From contig JBEIHF010000002.1 of NCBI GenBank assembly GCA_040381535.1, positions 1 to 64,000 on the forward strand: DNA of 64,000 bases, read 5' to 3'. The notes below the pieces were generated by a model, which searched no databases, was not told where the DNA came from, and saw only the letters and a program-made list of their open reading frames with translations. Source of the stretch: Micavibrio_A sp040381535. GTDB lineage: Bacteria > Pseudomonadota > Alphaproteobacteria > Micavibrionales > Micavibrionaceae. Below, in pieces: positions 25,031 through 33,691 of the stretch (within the stretch, counting starts at the first letter, position 1; each line of letters begins with the position of its first letter). The translations under genes were made by a program, and so were the position numbers.

Positions 25031-26797
25031 CTACCGTCTGTGGAACAATTTTTCGATATCTTTGAGGCTTAAGGTAACATAAGTGGGCCGTCCGTGGTTG
25101 CAGTAACCGGATTTTTCAGTTTCTTCCATGGCACGGAGCAACGAACTCATTTCTTCCACATTCATACGGCGCCCAGATCTTACAGATCCGTGGCACGCCA
25201 TGGTGGACAAAACTGCGTTTATGCGTTCCTCCAGTTTAATGGAGGAATCCTGCTCGACGATTTCTTCGGCAATATCTTTTATGAGTTTGGCGATATTGAC
25301 CTTGCCTGACAAAAGATCAGGCACGGCGCGCACTGCCAAGGAGCCTGTCCCGAAAGCTTCCAACTCCAAACCCAAACGCTCGAATAAATCCGATTTTTCA
25401 AGCAGGGCAGCAATACGCGTATCATCCATATCAATAATTTCGGGCACCAATAGGCCTTGGCGTGCAATCCTGCCTTCGGCTATCTGCGCTTTGAAACGCT
25501 CGTAAACTAGTCTTTCATGCGCGGCGTGTTGGTCGACGATGACCATGCCGTCCTGCGTTTGGGCGATAATGTAATTTTCATGCACTTGAGCGCGCGGCGC
25601 ACCGAGCGGAAAACTTTCCGTTGCGGGAACTTCCTGCAACTCCGCTCGCGCCGACGGCAGTTTTTCCATCAGCGGGGCATAATCTTGTTCTATACGCTCC
25701 GTCGTATTTCCGTAGGTCGAGGGATAAGAGGCGCGGACATGCTTTATGGAGGACGTGTATGATTGCGGGCGGAAAGAAGACAACGCATATTTAGACATGG
25801 TGGACGATGTCGATTGTCCGCCCACGAGCAAAGCATGTTTGAGTGCCCCGACAATCGCGCCGCGTATCAAAACATTGTCGCGGAACCGAACTTCGGCCTT
25901 CGCAGGATGTACGTTTACATCCACCTCTTCGGGTGGCACTTCGATATACAGTGCGACAACCGGATGGCGTTCCCGCGCCAGTAAATCTGTATAGGCCGCG
26001 CGCACGCACCCCAATAACAAACGGTCCCGCACGGGGCGTCCGTTCACGAACAAAAACTGGGACTGCGTGGTGCCTTTATCAAAGCCCGGAAGCCCTGCAA
26101 AGCCGGTGATCGTTACATATTCGCGCGCGGCGTGCACGGAAATCGCATTATCCCCGAAATCCTTGCCTAGCAAGGCCGAAAGCCGCTCCAGTCTATCTTG
26201 CGACGCCACGGAAAATGAAGATGCGTCATTATGGGTGAGCTTGAACGTGATATCGGGATGCGCCATGGCGATACGGGTGAGCATATCCTTCACGGCGGTA
26301 TATTCCGCACGGTCGGTTTTAAGGAATTTTAAACGCGCAGGCGTCGCGTAAAACAAATCGCGCACTTCCACGGTTGAACCTTGCGGATGCGCAGCGGGGT
26401 AGGGCGTTTTTTTTGCACCGCCTTCCACAGATAAAGTCCATGCGTCTTTTTCATCCGCATGTTTGCTGGTGATAAAAAGCCTGCTGACCGCACCGATGGA
26501 TGGCAATGCTTCGCCGCGAAAACCTAAGTGGCGGATATTAACCAAATCGTCATTGGGAAGTTTCGAGGTCGCATGGCGTTCGATGCAGGCGGTGAGTTCT
26601 TCGCGCGTCATACCGCTGCCGTTATCACGCACGCGGATCATGGATTTACCGCCGTCACGCAGATCGACTTCCACCACCGACGCTCCCGCATCGATAGCAT
26701 TTTCAACGAGCTCCTTTACGGCGGCGGCGGGCCTTTCGATGACCTCGCCCGCGGCGATCTGGTTTACCAGATAGTAGGGTAAATGGCGTATGCGCAT
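25031..26797 (-). CDS. mutL: DNA mismatch repair protein MutL, endonuclease type
   Basis: The 588-residue GHKL ATPase couples MutS mismatch recognition to strand removal. ATPase motifs are clear: ELVENAIDAGA (residues 29-39), DNGSGM (58-63) and GFRGEALPS (92-100). The C-terminal domain has DQHA-x2-E-x4-E (residues 422-433), plus ACHGSVRSG and CNHGRPT near the end. These are the metal-binding motifs of nicking MutL proteins in organisms without MutH. The middle (about 330-390) is the usual variable linker. Confidence 0.96.
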   Translation of the reverse strand: MRIRHLPYYLVNQIAAGEVIERPAAAVKELVENAIDAGASVVEVDLRDGGKSMIRVRDNGSGMTREELTACIERHATSKLPNDDLVNIRHLGFRGEALPSIGAVSRLFITSKHADEKDAWTLSVEGGAKKTPYPAAHPQGSTVEVRDLFYATPARLKFLKTDRAEYTAVKDMLTRIAMAHPDITFKLTHNDASSFSVASQDRLERLSALLGKDFGDNAISVHAAREYVTITGFAGLPGFDKGTTQSQFLFVNGRPVRDRLLLGCVRAAYTDLLARERHPVVALYIEVPPEEVDVNVHPAKAEVRFRDNVLIRGAIVGALKHALLVGGQSTSSTMSKYALSSFRPQSYTSSIKHVRASYPSTYGNTTERIEQDYAPLMEKLPSARAELQEVPATESFPLGAPRAQVHENYIIAQTQDGMVIVDQHAAHERLVYERFKAQIAEGRIARQGLLVPEIIDMDDTRIAALLEKSDLFERLGLELEAFGTGSLAVRAVPDLLSGKVNIAKLIKDIAEEIVEQDSSIKLEERINAVLSTMACHGSVRSGRRMNVEEMSSLLRAMEETEKSGYCNHGRPTYVTLSLKDIEKLFHRR

Positions 26798-26875
26798 GGG
26801 TAGGATGATATCTTATGAGAGGCGTACGGGGAAAGCATCGCGCGCGCCTCATCCACGGGTATTAATGTAATAAAA

Positions 26876-28177
26876 TCAACGAATTATTGTGCCCTCGGTT
26901 AGGGCGTCGTCAAGGTTGGAGCCGGTGAGGTTCGCGCCCGTCAAATCCGCACGGCGCAAATCACACCCTGTCAGAACGGTATTGGACAGATCCACGCCCA
27001 TCAAAATGGAATCGCGTAAATCCACTTCACGCAAATTACAGAATTTCATGGAAGAACCCGATAAGTTAACGCGTTGCAACCGCACACCATGGCCCTCGGG
27101 GGTATCGAATTTCAAAGGCCCCAAATTGGCGCTCGTTAAATCGGATCGTCCGAAATTGACGCCTTTGAGGGAAGAGCCGCGCAAATCCGCCTTGATCAAC
27201 CGACAATCGCGGAAATCGGAATAATCGAGCGTAGCGCTTTGTATATTGGCGCGGTCGAGATACAGGCCAAGGAATGTCGCTTTAACTGCGCGCATGGCGG
27301 TCATAGGATATTGGGCGAGATCATGGATATCGCGCAGATCAAATCCGCTCAAATCCATCTGATGCCCTTGCTTTCCCGCGCTCGCGATCCATTTGCGATG
27401 AATTTCCAAAAGCTCTGCCAAAGTTTTCGGGCCTTCAGACAGGCGTTTGCCCATAGCTTCGTCTTTTACGACATTTTCCAGCTGCGCTTCCTGCAACTCC
27501 GTATTACGCAGAATAACGCCCGACATAATGGAATTCGATAAATTCGCGCGGGTAAGGTCGGAACCTGTAAAATCAACCCTGGTGAGGTTTGCGCCGTCGA
27601 AATTCGCGCCGCTTAAATTCGCCTGGCTCATCATCACGCCGCTTAAATCCGCGTCCGAAAAATCGGCGGAAATAGCCTTGATAGATGTCATACTGGTATC
27701 GGTCAGTTTCGCGCCCTTGAAAATTGTGTGTGGTGCCTTGCCTTTGGGGAAAGTGGGTAGGGGTTTGTTGATAAGCGTGCCTGATTCGCCACGCTCCATG
27801 ATTTTACCCTCGCGCAAATCGGCTGCGTCCAGATTCGCGCCCGACAAATTTGCACCTGCCAAATGCGCGCCTCTAAAATCTGCACGGCTTAAAATCGCGT
27901 TGGTCAAATCCGCTTGGCGCAGATCGCAGGAGAAGAAACATGTGCCCGAAAATTTTCCACCCGAAAAATTACAGCGTGAAAAATTCGAACCTGTAAAATC
28001 GGCTTGCGACAAATCTTTTCCGATAAGTGAGAGGTCGGACAAATCGCCGAATTTGATACAGGCGCGCGCGCCGCCGCGGCGGCCTTTTAAATACGCGTCA
28101 TGTTTCGCGATGATCTTGTCCAGATCGCGCTGGGAATAGCGTTCGAAATCTTCTGCCGGAGGAGGTAGGGGTCCCAT
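26876..28177 (-). CDS. Large pentapeptide-repeat protein
   Basis: The 433-residue protein is built of A(D/N)LXX repeats that form a right-handed quadrilateral beta-helix. Repeat blocks cover about residues 45-125, 150-240 and 285-430, with units such as ADLTN, ANLSG and ADLRG. A spacer near 240-285 has a different, helical composition (ETLAELLEIHRKWIASAGKQG). The first 40 residues are basic and charged. There is no signal peptide, so it is probably cytoplasmic. Some relatives mimic DNA and protect gyrase, but nothing here proves that role. It lies between pgi and mutL. Confidence 0.88.
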   Translation of the reverse strand: MGPLPPPAEDFERYSQRDLDKIIAKHDAYLKGRRGGARACIKFGDLSDLSLIGKDLSQADFTGSNFSRCNFSGGKFSGTCFFSCDLRQADLTNAILSRADFRGAHLAGANLSGANLDAADLREGKIMERGESGTLINKPLPTFPKGKAPHTIFKGAKLTDTSMTSIKAISADFSDADLSGVMMSQANLSGANFDGANLTRVDFTGSDLTRANLSNSIMSGVILRNTELQEAQLENVVKDEAMGKRLSEGPKTLAELLEIHRKWIASAGKQGHQMDLSGFDLRDIHDLAQYPMTAMRAVKATFLGLYLDRANIQSATLDYSDFRDCRLIKADLRGSSLKGVNFGRSDLTSANLGPLKFDTPEGHGVRLQRVNLSGSSMKFCNLREVDLRDSILMGVDLSNTVLTGCDLRRADLTGANLTGSNLDDALTEGTIIR

Positions 28178-28201
28178 GAAAACGAAGATTACAGGAAAAT
28201 T

Positions 28202-29776
28202 TTACGATTTCATATAGTTAAGGAGGGCAATGGTAGAGCTGTCCGCGCCTTCCCTTATACCTTTTTCGATATTACCTGCCAGTTCCTTGCCCAGCTCCAC
28301 GCCGAACTGATCGAAGGAATTGATGTTCCAGAGTATTCCCTGGGCAAAAACCTTGTGTTCGTAGAGTGCGATCAGGAAGCCAAGCGAATAGGGATCGAGT
28401 ATATCGAACAGCAATATGTTGCTCGGCCTGTTGCCGGAAAAACTGCGGGCGACTTTACCGCCGGCCTCTGTCACTGTGCGCCCTTGCATCAAGGCCTGCG
28501 CCTGCGCCACCATGTTGTTCAGGAGGAGTGTGTGCTGGCTTCCGATCGGGTTATGTGACTTTTTGAATCCGATGAAATCACAAGGGATGAAATCGGTGCC
28601 TTGGTGGATCAACTGATAAAACGCGTGCTGGCCGTTCGTGCCGGGCTCGCCGAACAATACGGGACCTGTTGTGTAATCCTTGATAGGGTTTCCGTCTCGA
28701 TCCACATTCTTACCGTTGGATTCCATGTCGAGTTGCTGCAAAAACGCGGGAAAACGGTGTAGATATTGGTCATACGGCAGAACGGCAATTGAGCCCGCAT
28801 CCCAGAAATTGCGGTACCAAAGACCCAAGAGCGCCATAATAACGGGGATATTCTGCTCAAGAGGCACTTCGCGGAAATGCTTGTCCGCCGCATGCCCGCC
28901 TGCGAGTAACTTTTCGAAATTTTCGTATCCTATTGCCATGCAGATGGAAAGCCCGACCGCTGACCAAAGGGAATAGCGCCCGCCAACCCAATCCTTGAAC
29001 GGAAAGATATTTGATTCCGAAATCCCGAATGCCTTTACCGCGTCAACATTAACGGATAACGCGCAAAAATGTTTGGAAACAGCATCGGTCCCCAGTTTTT
29101 TGGTAAGCCACGCCTTGGCTGCGTTGGCGTTGGCCATGGTTTCCTGCGTCGTGAAGGTTTTGCTTGCTATGATAAACAGTGTGCTTTCCGCATCGATCTT
29201 TTTCAATGTTTCGGCCAGATGTGTGCCGTCGACATTCGATACGAAATGCATATTAATATCTTCGGGAGTGTAGGCCTTAAGCGCCTCGCACACCATATAA
29301 GGGCCGAGATCGGATCCACCGATACCAATATTGACGATATGGGTTAAAGGCTTTCCAGTATGCCCTTTCCATGTGCCCGAACGCACGGCATAAGAAAATT
29401 TCTTCATACGGGCCAGAACGTCATGCACGAAAGGCATAATGTTTTCACCGTCGACTTTTATCTTTGTACCTCTAGGCGCGCGGCAGGCCGTGTGCAGTAC
29501 GGGGCGGTCTTCGGTGCTGTTGATATGGGCGCCTTTGAACATCTGTTCGCGCCATTTTTCCAGCTTGCAGGAACGGGCGAGGGCAAACAAATCGCTCATA
29601 ACCTCCTCATTGATCCTGTTTTTGGAATAATCAAAGAATAGCCCCGGTAGTTTTAATGAATATATATCGCCGCGATTTTTGTCCGCCGTGAACAGTGCGC
29701 AGATGTCGGTATCGAACGTTTTGCGGCGTTTTTTCAAACTGCGCCACGCCGCTTTCTTTGTAGGGTTACTGGACAT
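28202..29776 (-). CDS. pgi: Glucose-6-phosphate isomerase
   Basis: Interconverts glucose-6-phosphate and fructose-6-phosphate. The 524-residue protein shows the family patterns NIGIGGSDLGPYMVCEAL, ASKTFTTQETMANA, DWVGGRYSLWSAVGLSI and ESNGKNVDRDG. The start at 29776 overlaps the end of the upstream M16 gene by 11 bases, so the two are translationally linked. This is the standard, non-fused form. Confidence 0.96.
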   Translation of the reverse strand: MSSNPTKKAAWRSLKKRRKTFDTDICALFTADKNRGDIYSLKLPGLFFDYSKNRINEEVMSDLFALARSCKLEKWREQMFKGAHINSTEDRPVLHTACRAPRGTKIKVDGENIMPFVHDVLARMKKFSYAVRSGTWKGHTGKPLTHIVNIGIGGSDLGPYMVCEALKAYTPEDINMHFVSNVDGTHLAETLKKIDAESTLFIIASKTFTTQETMANANAAKAWLTKKLGTDAVSKHFCALSVNVDAVKAFGISESNIFPFKDWVGGRYSLWSAVGLSICMAIGYENFEKLLAGGHAADKHFREVPLEQNIPVIMALLGLWYRNFWDAGSIAVLPYDQYLHRFPAFLQQLDMESNGKNVDRDGNPIKDYTTGPVLFGEPGTNGQHAFYQLIHQGTDFIPCDFIGFKKSHNPIGSQHTLLLNNMVAQAQALMQGRTVTEAGGKVARSFSGNRPSNILLFDILDPYSLGFLIALYEHKVFAQGILWNINSFDQFGVELGKELAGNIEKGIREGADSSTIALLNYMKS

Positions 29777-31163
29777 TGGGCAATTCTTTCACCGTTTCGG
29801 CATTGTCAATCTTGGTGGGTTTGCCGACCAACGCTATCACCATGGAGGCAGGATTGAGCACGCGCTTCGCGACGCGCTGGATATCGGCTGATGTAACAGC
29901 ATTGATGTAATCCGCGTAATGGTCGAGATAATCAATCGGCAAATCCTGAAATTGCAAGCTCAAAATCATATCGGCGATTTCATCCGTCGATGTGAGCGCA
30001 AGCGGCATGGAACCGGTGAGGTAAGATTTGGCATCCTTCAATTCTTTGGCATTCACAGGCGTATTCTGTAGCTTCGTCATCTCAGTCTGTATCAGCGAAA
30101 GCATCTCCGCCGCGCTTTCATTTTTTGTCGATGTCGAAACGCTCAACAAGTCGCCGTGGCGGTAATCCTGCAGGCTGGAATAGATACCATAGGTCAATCC
30201 GCCTTTTTCACGCACCGTTTCCATCAGGCGTGAACCGAACCCCGCGCCGCCATATATATAGTTGACCAGTTTAAGCGCGAGGAAATCCTTATCCTTGTTA
30301 TCGAATGACGGCATCATGATTTCGATGAAGGTTTGGGGAATATCCCGATCGTACAGGAATGTTTTACCCGCATTTGCCACCGTAAAATCTTTTATCTCCA
30401 CGGCAGGGCCCTTAGCAGGCAGATCGCCGAAGACTTTGTCAATCATCGCCGCAAATGTTTGCGGGTTGATGTCCCCAGCCGCTGCAACTATCAAACGATC
30501 TTTGGTCAGGTAATTATTTTTGAATGCACGCAAATCATCGGACGTGATGCGGGGCAGGGAAGAAAGCGTCCCGCCGCTGTTCTTGGCATAAACATGTGTA
30601 TCGAATGCTCGATCGTTGATAATCCGCGCCGCCATCCAATCGGGCTCCGACATGGATGATTTGATACGCGTAAGATTGCCGTCTTTCATGCGCGCAACAG
30701 GCTCGGTATCGAAGCGCGGAGAATTCAGAGCAAGAGCCAGCAGTTCGAAAGCCTTGTCTTGATGGCGCGTGAGGGTTTTTACATCACCGCCGAAAGAATC
30801 GCGCCCCGCGCTAAAGGTCAACGTAATCGAATAATCGGAAAGCGCCTTTTGAAAGGCCTGTGAATCTAGATCACCCGCACCTTCGTCGAGTGTGTTGGAC
30901 AACAAGCGTGCGAGGCCTTGCAGGTTTTGCGGATCGTTGGTCGAACCGGAATCAACAAAGATGAATTTAAGCGAAACCACGGGAAGGGAGTTATCCTTCG
31001 CAACCCAGACCTTTATACCCTTGGGCGTGGTTATTTCTTCGATCGGTAAGAAGCGCGTCGCGGCTTGCGCTTGCATGCCGAAAAACAGCAACAATCCGAT
31101 CAGTGCCGCCGTGAGAAGAAAACCGAGCGCCAGATATTTCCATGGGCTTTTATCTTTGAACAT
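29766..31163 (-). CDS. M16-family peptidase subunit lacking the zinc motif
   Basis: A 465-residue secreted homologue of M16 peptidases, with an N-terminal membrane or signal segment (about 12-34). At the position of the HxxEH zinc motif it has LARLLSNTLDEG, so it should be non-catalytic. The R/Y motif region (YGGAGFGSRLMETVREKGGLTYGIYS) typical of the second subunit is intact. Together with the active subunit next door it probably forms a heterodimer. GGAGG lies six bases before its ATG. It overlaps the upstream partner by 14 bases. Confidence 0.92.
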   Translation of the reverse strand: MFKDKSPWKYLALGFLLTAALIGLLLFFGMQAQAATRFLPIEEITTPKGIKVWVAKDNSLPVVSLKFIFVDSGSTNDPQNLQGLARLLSNTLDEGAGDLDSQAFQKALSDYSITLTFSAGRDSFGGDVKTLTRHQDKAFELLALALNSPRFDTEPVARMKDGNLTRIKSSMSEPDWMAARIINDRAFDTHVYAKNSGGTLSSLPRITSDDLRAFKNNYLTKDRLIVAAAGDINPQTFAAMIDKVFGDLPAKGPAVEIKDFTVANAGKTFLYDRDIPQTFIEIMMPSFDNKDKDFLALKLVNYIYGGAGFGSRLMETVREKGGLTYGIYSSLQDYRHGDLLSVSTSTKNESAAEMLSLIQTEMTKLQNTPVNAKELKDAKSYLTGSMPLALTSTDEIADMILSLQFQDLPIDYLDHYADYINAVTSADIQRVAKRVLNPASMVIALVGKPTKIDNAETVKELPNVQ

Positions 31164-32520
31164 CGGAAGCCTCCGGCGGTGCGATTTCGGCAGGAATCAA
31201 ATGGCCCGTCACGGCGGGGCGTATCCACGGCTTGGTATCATCCAGATATTTGGCTGTTGCCGCCTTTATATCCGCCGCTGTTACCTTGGCAATATCCGTG
31301 GACCATTGCTCGACATCCGCGACGCTGCTGCCCGTGGTGATGGCCGCACCGAATATCATCGCAGGACCGGCCACGGAATCGCGTGCGAACACGGCCGTGT
31401 CCTGCAAACGTTGTGTGGCGTCTTTCACTTCCGCTTCGGTCACGCCTTTTGCGATTATGGCGGTGATTTCGGCTTCGAGCGCTTTCCCCAGATCTTCGGG
31501 GCTGACACCCACGGCGGGCGTTCCAGCTATCGTAATACTGCCGTAATCGAACGCTGAAGAATTATAACTGAAATCCACGCTGGTCGCTTTCTTTTGCGCT
31601 ATGACGACATTTTTATAAAAACGCGTGGTGGCGTTACCGTCCATAATCTCGGCCAGAACCTGTAGGGCGAGAGAATCTTTTTTACTCATGCGCTCGCTCG
31701 GCGCGATATATATTTTCTGATAAATACTCTGATGGATCGTATCGCTCTGCAGACTCAGAACGCTCTGCGCAGGGGCAGGGGGCACCAGTGGGCGTGCGCG
31801 CGGGGGCAATTCTTTTTTAGGTATCGCGCCGTAATATTTTTCGGCCAATGGTTTCAATTGTTCCGCCGTGATATCGCCACTGACGATCAATACGGCGTTG
31901 TTCGGCGCATACCACGCGTCATAGAATTTTTTGACGTCTTTCCATTCGTATCGTTCGATTTCGTCCATCCATCCGATTACAGGCGTGCCGTAAGGGTGGT
32001 TGATGAACAACATCGATTGCAATTGTTCACCGAACAGCGCGCGGGGATCATTGTCCGTTCTTTGGCGGCGTTCTTCGAGCACGACTTGTTTTTCAGACGC
32101 AAAATGTTCGGGAGGCGGATTTAAATTTACCAAACGGTCCGCATCCATCTCCATGATCTTGGGAAGGTTGTCGACCGACACGGATGTGAAATAAGCGGTG
32201 TAATCTTGGCCCGTGAACGCGTTATCATCGCCGCCGAGTGTTTTCACGGTTTTCGAAAATTCCCCGGGTCGCATTTTTGCCGTGCCCTTGAACATCAGAT
32301 GCTCGAGATAATGCGCCATGCCCGATACACCGGGGGCTTCGTCGGCGCGGCCGACCTTGATCCAGAGCATGGATGTCACGACAGGCGCGCGGTGGTTCGG
32401 AATAACGACGACCTGAAGCCCGTTGGAAAGGGCGAATTCCTGCGCGCCAAAACTCTGCGCGAAGACAGTATAAGGTATTGAAATAGCTATTAAAAATATG
32501 AAAAAAGCGCGCAAAGTCAT
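31150..32520 (-). CDS. M16-family zinc peptidase, catalytic subunit
   Basis: A 456-residue periplasmic peptidase related to mitochondrial processing peptidase beta. It has a signal peptide ending near VFAQS and the zinc motif His70-Tyr-Leu-Glu-His74, with the third ligand in the following VVLEERRQR helix. It is followed by the non-catalytic partner, as in most Alphaproteobacteria. No clear Shine-Dalgarno site precedes the ATG. The target proteins are unknown. Confidence 0.93.
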   Translation of the reverse strand: MTLRAFFIFLIAISIPYTVFAQSFGAQEFALSNGLQVVVIPNHRAPVVTSMLWIKVGRADEAPGVSGMAHYLEHLMFKGTAKMRPGEFSKTVKTLGGDDNAFTGQDYTAYFTSVSVDNLPKIMEMDADRLVNLNPPPEHFASEKQVVLEERRQRTDNDPRALFGEQLQSMLFINHPYGTPVIGWMDEIERYEWKDVKKFYDAWYAPNNAVLIVSGDITAEQLKPLAEKYYGAIPKKELPPRARPLVPPAPAQSVLSLQSDTIHQSIYQKIYIAPSERMSKKDSLALQVLAEIMDGNATTRFYKNVVIAQKKATSVDFSYNSSAFDYGSITIAGTPAVGVSPEDLGKALEAEITAIIAKGVTEAEVKDATQRLQDTAVFARDSVAGPAMIFGAAITTGSSVADVEQWSTDIAKVTAADIKAATAKYLDDTKPWIRPAVTGHLIPAEIAPPEASDVQR

Positions 32521-32588
32521 ACACTACATTAGACAATAAACTGTGGCAGACCAATGGCAATCTAAAGACTGTGCACCAGCTACTTTAT

Positions 32589-33122
32589 TCAGTCTTCGAT
32601 CTTGGGAGTTTTGCCTGTGCCTATAGGCTTACCCTCTGCTTTGTTTTTGCGGAGGCGTTCTACTTCCTTGACGGGATCCACTGCTTCGGGCGCAACCTCT
32701 GCCGGTTTTTGTCCGACCATCTTTTTCAGGGAATCTATGCCCGGTGTTTCATCTTTGATGATCTCGGCGGTTTCGGCATCCACTTTCGCACGGATGGAAG
32801 GGCTGACGCCTGCCGCGCCGGTTTTGTTCAAGAACGCCGCCTCGCCTTGGCTGACGCCGTCAGCTTTGGCGCGGGCTTTTAGCGCTTCGGGGCCGAGGAT
32901 GGCGCTCTTGGCTATATCATCCGCGGATTGCTCCTGTGGGCGCGGCGCGCCGGGTTTGGGCGCGGTGATTTCATAGTTCGGCGGCATTTCCAGCGGCGCA
33001 CGTTTTACGACCGCGAATTCATCGGGCGCCTTCTTCGAAAAATCGAATTGCTCTCTTGTGCTTTCGCACGCGCCTAAAGTGAACGCGGCGACTACCAGTA
33101 AGGAAACAAAAAACTTCTTCAT
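32589..33122 (-). CDS. bamF: Outer-membrane lipoprotein of the BAM complex (BamF/DUF3035)
   Basis: The 177-residue protein has a lipoprotein signal with lipobox LGAC (lipidated Cys19) followed by a Pro/Ala-rich part. FAVVKRAPLEMPPNYEI matches the short motif that alphaproteobacterial BamF shares with the N-terminus of BamC. It lies between lspA and the M16 pair, the usual location. It overlaps lspA by four bases. Role: accessory subunit for assembly of beta-barrel proteins, known from the family rather than visible here. Confidence 0.8.
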   Translation of the reverse strand: MKKFFVSLLVVAAFTLGACESTREQFDFSKKAPDEFAVVKRAPLEMPPNYEITAPKPGAPRPQEQSADDIAKSAILGPEALKARAKADGVSQGEAAFLNKTGAAGVSPSIRAKVDAETAEIIKDETPGIDSLKKMVGQKPAEVAPEAVDPVKEVERLRKNKAEGKPIGTGKTPKIED

Positions 33123-33688
33123 GCAGCCACAGCCTTATTCCGTTTCGGTTCCAAGAATACCCCATCGAATACCAGAAGGGCAATACCGACCACGATGGCG
33201 CAATCGGCGATATTAAAGGCGGGGTAATGCCACCCAAAGGCATGAAAATCAAAGAAATCTGCTACCGCGCCGAACCGCAAACGGTCTATGACGTTACCGA
33301 TAGCTCCGCCGATAACCATGGAAAGTGATATCGCCTGTAGCCATCCTTGCGCGCGGGTAAGCCACACGGAAAAGAGGATCGTAATCGCGAGAGCGAGGCC
33401 GCACAGAATCCAGATCGCACCACCATGGAACATACCGAACGAAATACCTTCGTTCCACACCATGGTCAGGTTGAAGAACGGCCACACTTCGATAGAAGCA
33501 AACGGAAAACGCGAAGGTGCATCGATGATCCATTCCCACAAACCCAAAGGTTGTGCGTTGGGCTGTATTTCCTTACGTATGATGTATTCCAAAATCAGCC
33601 ATTTCGAAAGCTGGTCCAGAACGATGATGTCGATCGCCAGGGAGAATCCGACGATGGGCTTGGAGGAGCTGAGCTTCCAGTATGACAT
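33119..33688 (-). CDS. lspA: Lipoprotein signal peptidase II
   Basis: Cuts signal peptides of prolipoproteins after lipid attachment. The 189-residue protein has four membrane spans and the two catalytic aspartates, Asp135 (GGAIGNVIDRL) and Asp162 (AFNIADC). It also has DQLSKW and the MVWNEGISFGMF segment of the family. It lies three bases after ileS and overlaps bamF, itself a lipoprotein substrate of LspA. Confidence 0.95.
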   Translation of the reverse strand: MSYWKLSSSKPIVGFSLAIDIIVLDQLSKWLILEYIIRKEIQPNAQPLGLWEWIIDAPSRFPFASIEVWPFFNLTMVWNEGISFGMFHGGAIWILCGLALAITILFSVWLTRAQGWLQAISLSMVIGGAIGNVIDRLRFGAVADFFDFHAFGWHYPAFNIADCAIVVGIALLVFDGVFLEPKRNKAVAA

Positions 33689-33691
33689 GAA

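Noticed and set aside
27447..28139. A + strand frame of 230 codons antisense to the pentapeptide-repeat gene.
   Set aside because: Its repeating pattern mirrors the repeats on the coding strand and has no start signals.
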